Origin: CAZFIO01 sp964519585
GTDB lineage: Bacteria; Bacillota; Clostridia; Tissierellales; Tissierellaceae
Direction: 5' to 3'
NCBI GenBank assembly: GCA_964519585.1
Contig: CAZFIO010000032.1
Span: 1 to 15,575, forward strand
DNA: 15,575 bases
Shown here: one piece after another, positions 14,564 through 15,575 of the stretch
Position numbering within the stretch: the stretch's first letter is position 1
Layout: every line of letters begins with the position of its first letter
Position numbers and translations under genes: made by a program
Notes under the pieces: model-generated
The model's database searches: none
Told to the model about the DNA's origin: nothing
The model's input: only the letters and a program-made list of their open reading frames with translations

Positions 14564-15492
14564 TTTAAAGAATATGATTTAAATGACACAGGAAACTTGC
14601 CTGAGGGTTTAACTTGGAATGATACAACAAAAACCCTAACTATGAATGATTATGATGGTGGGGCAATTCACACTAATTTTGAATCGGGCTATGAATTAAA
14701 AAATCTTAAGATTAATGGGACTAACACCATAACTGTTAATGACACAACATCCACTAGACCTGCTATCGGATTTGGTACAAAAGTTAATCTTAAGATTACA
14801 GGTGTTGGCACACTAAATGTAAATATCAAAACAAGCAAATCCATCAACACTGTAGGGGTCTATAGTGGAGCATATGAAGAAGAAAAACATACTAATTTAG
14901 GGAATGCAGGATCAAATAATATTGAGATAATAGTGTAAAGATAAAGATTAATGTGGAGGCTGAAACCAATTCTAGCTATGCAGTTAAGGCACAAATGCTA
15001 ACATTAAATGGAGGGATCTTAGACATAATTTCCAAAGCCTATGCGAGCGCTATGGGATTTGATGTTCCAAATTTAGTTTATATTAGTGGTGAAATAGCAG
15101 TTGGAGAAGAAGGAATTGTTACTCAATCTGGATCGAATCTATCTTTCAGTGGAGAAGTACCGCGAATCACAAAAAGTCCTAGTAAAATAAAAGATTTAAC
15201 CTGGAACCTTGGCAATGATGCAAGCTCGGAAGAAAAAGCTGTAGAATACACTATCTACCTTAAATCAATTACAGAAGGGTTGAGTGTAGAAAATATAGCA
15301 GCGCTTGCGGATTCATTAGAAGTTTATTGTGATACAGGTTTTAGTGGAGATCAAATGGTCAGTGATGCAGCAATCACTTTAGATGAGAACGGCAAAGCCA
15401 CTATTTATGTAAAAACAACGAGAACTGTAGGCAATACAACTACAACTAGATACTTTAAAATTAAATTAATTAAAGAAGACTCAACACCATAA
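14564..15492 (+). pseudogene. 3' remnant of a second surface-protein gene, 5' deleted and frameshifted
   Basis: Right after the IS end the frame reads EYDLNDTGNLPEGLTWND and continues as a close relative of the second beta-rich region of the large surface protein (its LPEGLTW, NGYNGGAIYTNF, IGFGTK and VGIYSGAY have direct counterparts). That frame stops at 14936-14938. The homology continues in the next frame as DNSVKIKINVEAETNSSYAVKAQ and runs to the end, finishing with LTWNLGND, KAVEYTIYL, ATIYVKTTR and RYFKIKLIKE, parallel to the large protein's C-terminus. The shift is consistent with loss of one GATA from a GATAGATA pair near 14925. Start codons at 14597 (TTG) and 14953 (GTG) lack ribosome sites and are not real starts. 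Signal peptide and CWB2 anchor are absent from the window, so this is almost surely non-functional. Confidence 0.85.
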
Positions 15493-15575
15493 ACTCGAAT
15501 TAGAACACAAGGGGACGGTTCGGGACCAGTGAAAAAGTCCACTAATTTTCTTAGATAAGGTTAATATTAGCTTTA
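15493..15575. other. Right-edge intergenic sequence
   Basis: No gene is visible. GGGGACGGTTCGGGACC (15512-15528) contains a small GGT/ACC palindrome and looks like the short GGGGACGGTTC elements dispersed in some Firmicutes. The segment is cut by the window edge, so I do not assign it. Confidence 0.25.

Noticed and set aside
14597..15492. Two separate small genes at 14597-14938 and 14953-15492
   Set aside because: Neither start has a ribosome site; together they align to one continuous C-terminal region of the large surface protein, so they are parts of one broken gene.

Overview
The window is AT-rich DNA from a low-GC Gram-positive anaerobe, most likely a member of the Clostridia/Tissierellia. 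The evidence is strong AGGAGG-type ribosome sites, TTG/GTG starts, a cell-wall protein anchored by three CWB2 repeats, and a phage gene module (DUF2800/DUF2815) typical of Clostridia. No species can be named from the sequence alone.

Layout. (1) Bases 1-1020 hold the 3' end of a NarL/LuxR-type response regulator, three tandem GC-rich hairpin repeats (the last doubling as a terminator), a small receiver-like protein that lacks the phosphorylation residues, and a second family of short dispersed repeats. (2) Bases 1033-6066 hold one 1657-residue secreted surface protein (signal peptide, three CWB2 repeats, Gly-rich linker, Ig-like domains, four roughly 90-residue repeats, beta-strand-rich repeat regions, FN3-like domain) and a strong terminator. 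(3) Bases 6146-12064 look like the remnant of a prophage or integrative element, all on the + strand: a Phd/YefM-like antitoxin, a RhuM-family protein, an ImmA/IrrE metallopeptidase fused to a helix-turn-helix, two terminators, a structured leader, a sigma-70 region-4 protein, two small phage proteins, a DUF2800 Cas4/RecB-like nuclease, and the first 12 codons of what appears to be the next phage gene, DUF2815. (4) Bases 12065-14563 are a complete IS21-family element (istA, istB on the - strand) with 51-bp terminal inverted repeats. (5) Bases 14564-15492 are the 3' remnant of a second surface-protein gene, paralogous to the C-terminal part of the first, with its 5' end missing and one internal frameshift. 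The last 83 bases hold no gene.

How it fits together. The two surface-protein sequences are in direct orientation and bracket the phage remnant plus the IS. The left flank of the IS is a phage gene and the right flank is a surface-protein gene, and I see no target-site duplication. A simple insertion does not explain this; an IS-adjacent deletion or recombination between IS copies would. The most unusual local structures are the paired hairpins in front of the sigma-like gene, one of which can cover its ribosome site and start codon, and the antitoxin/RhuM pair, which has no classical toxin. I found no clear evidence of an entirely new system; these are the best candidates for follow-up.
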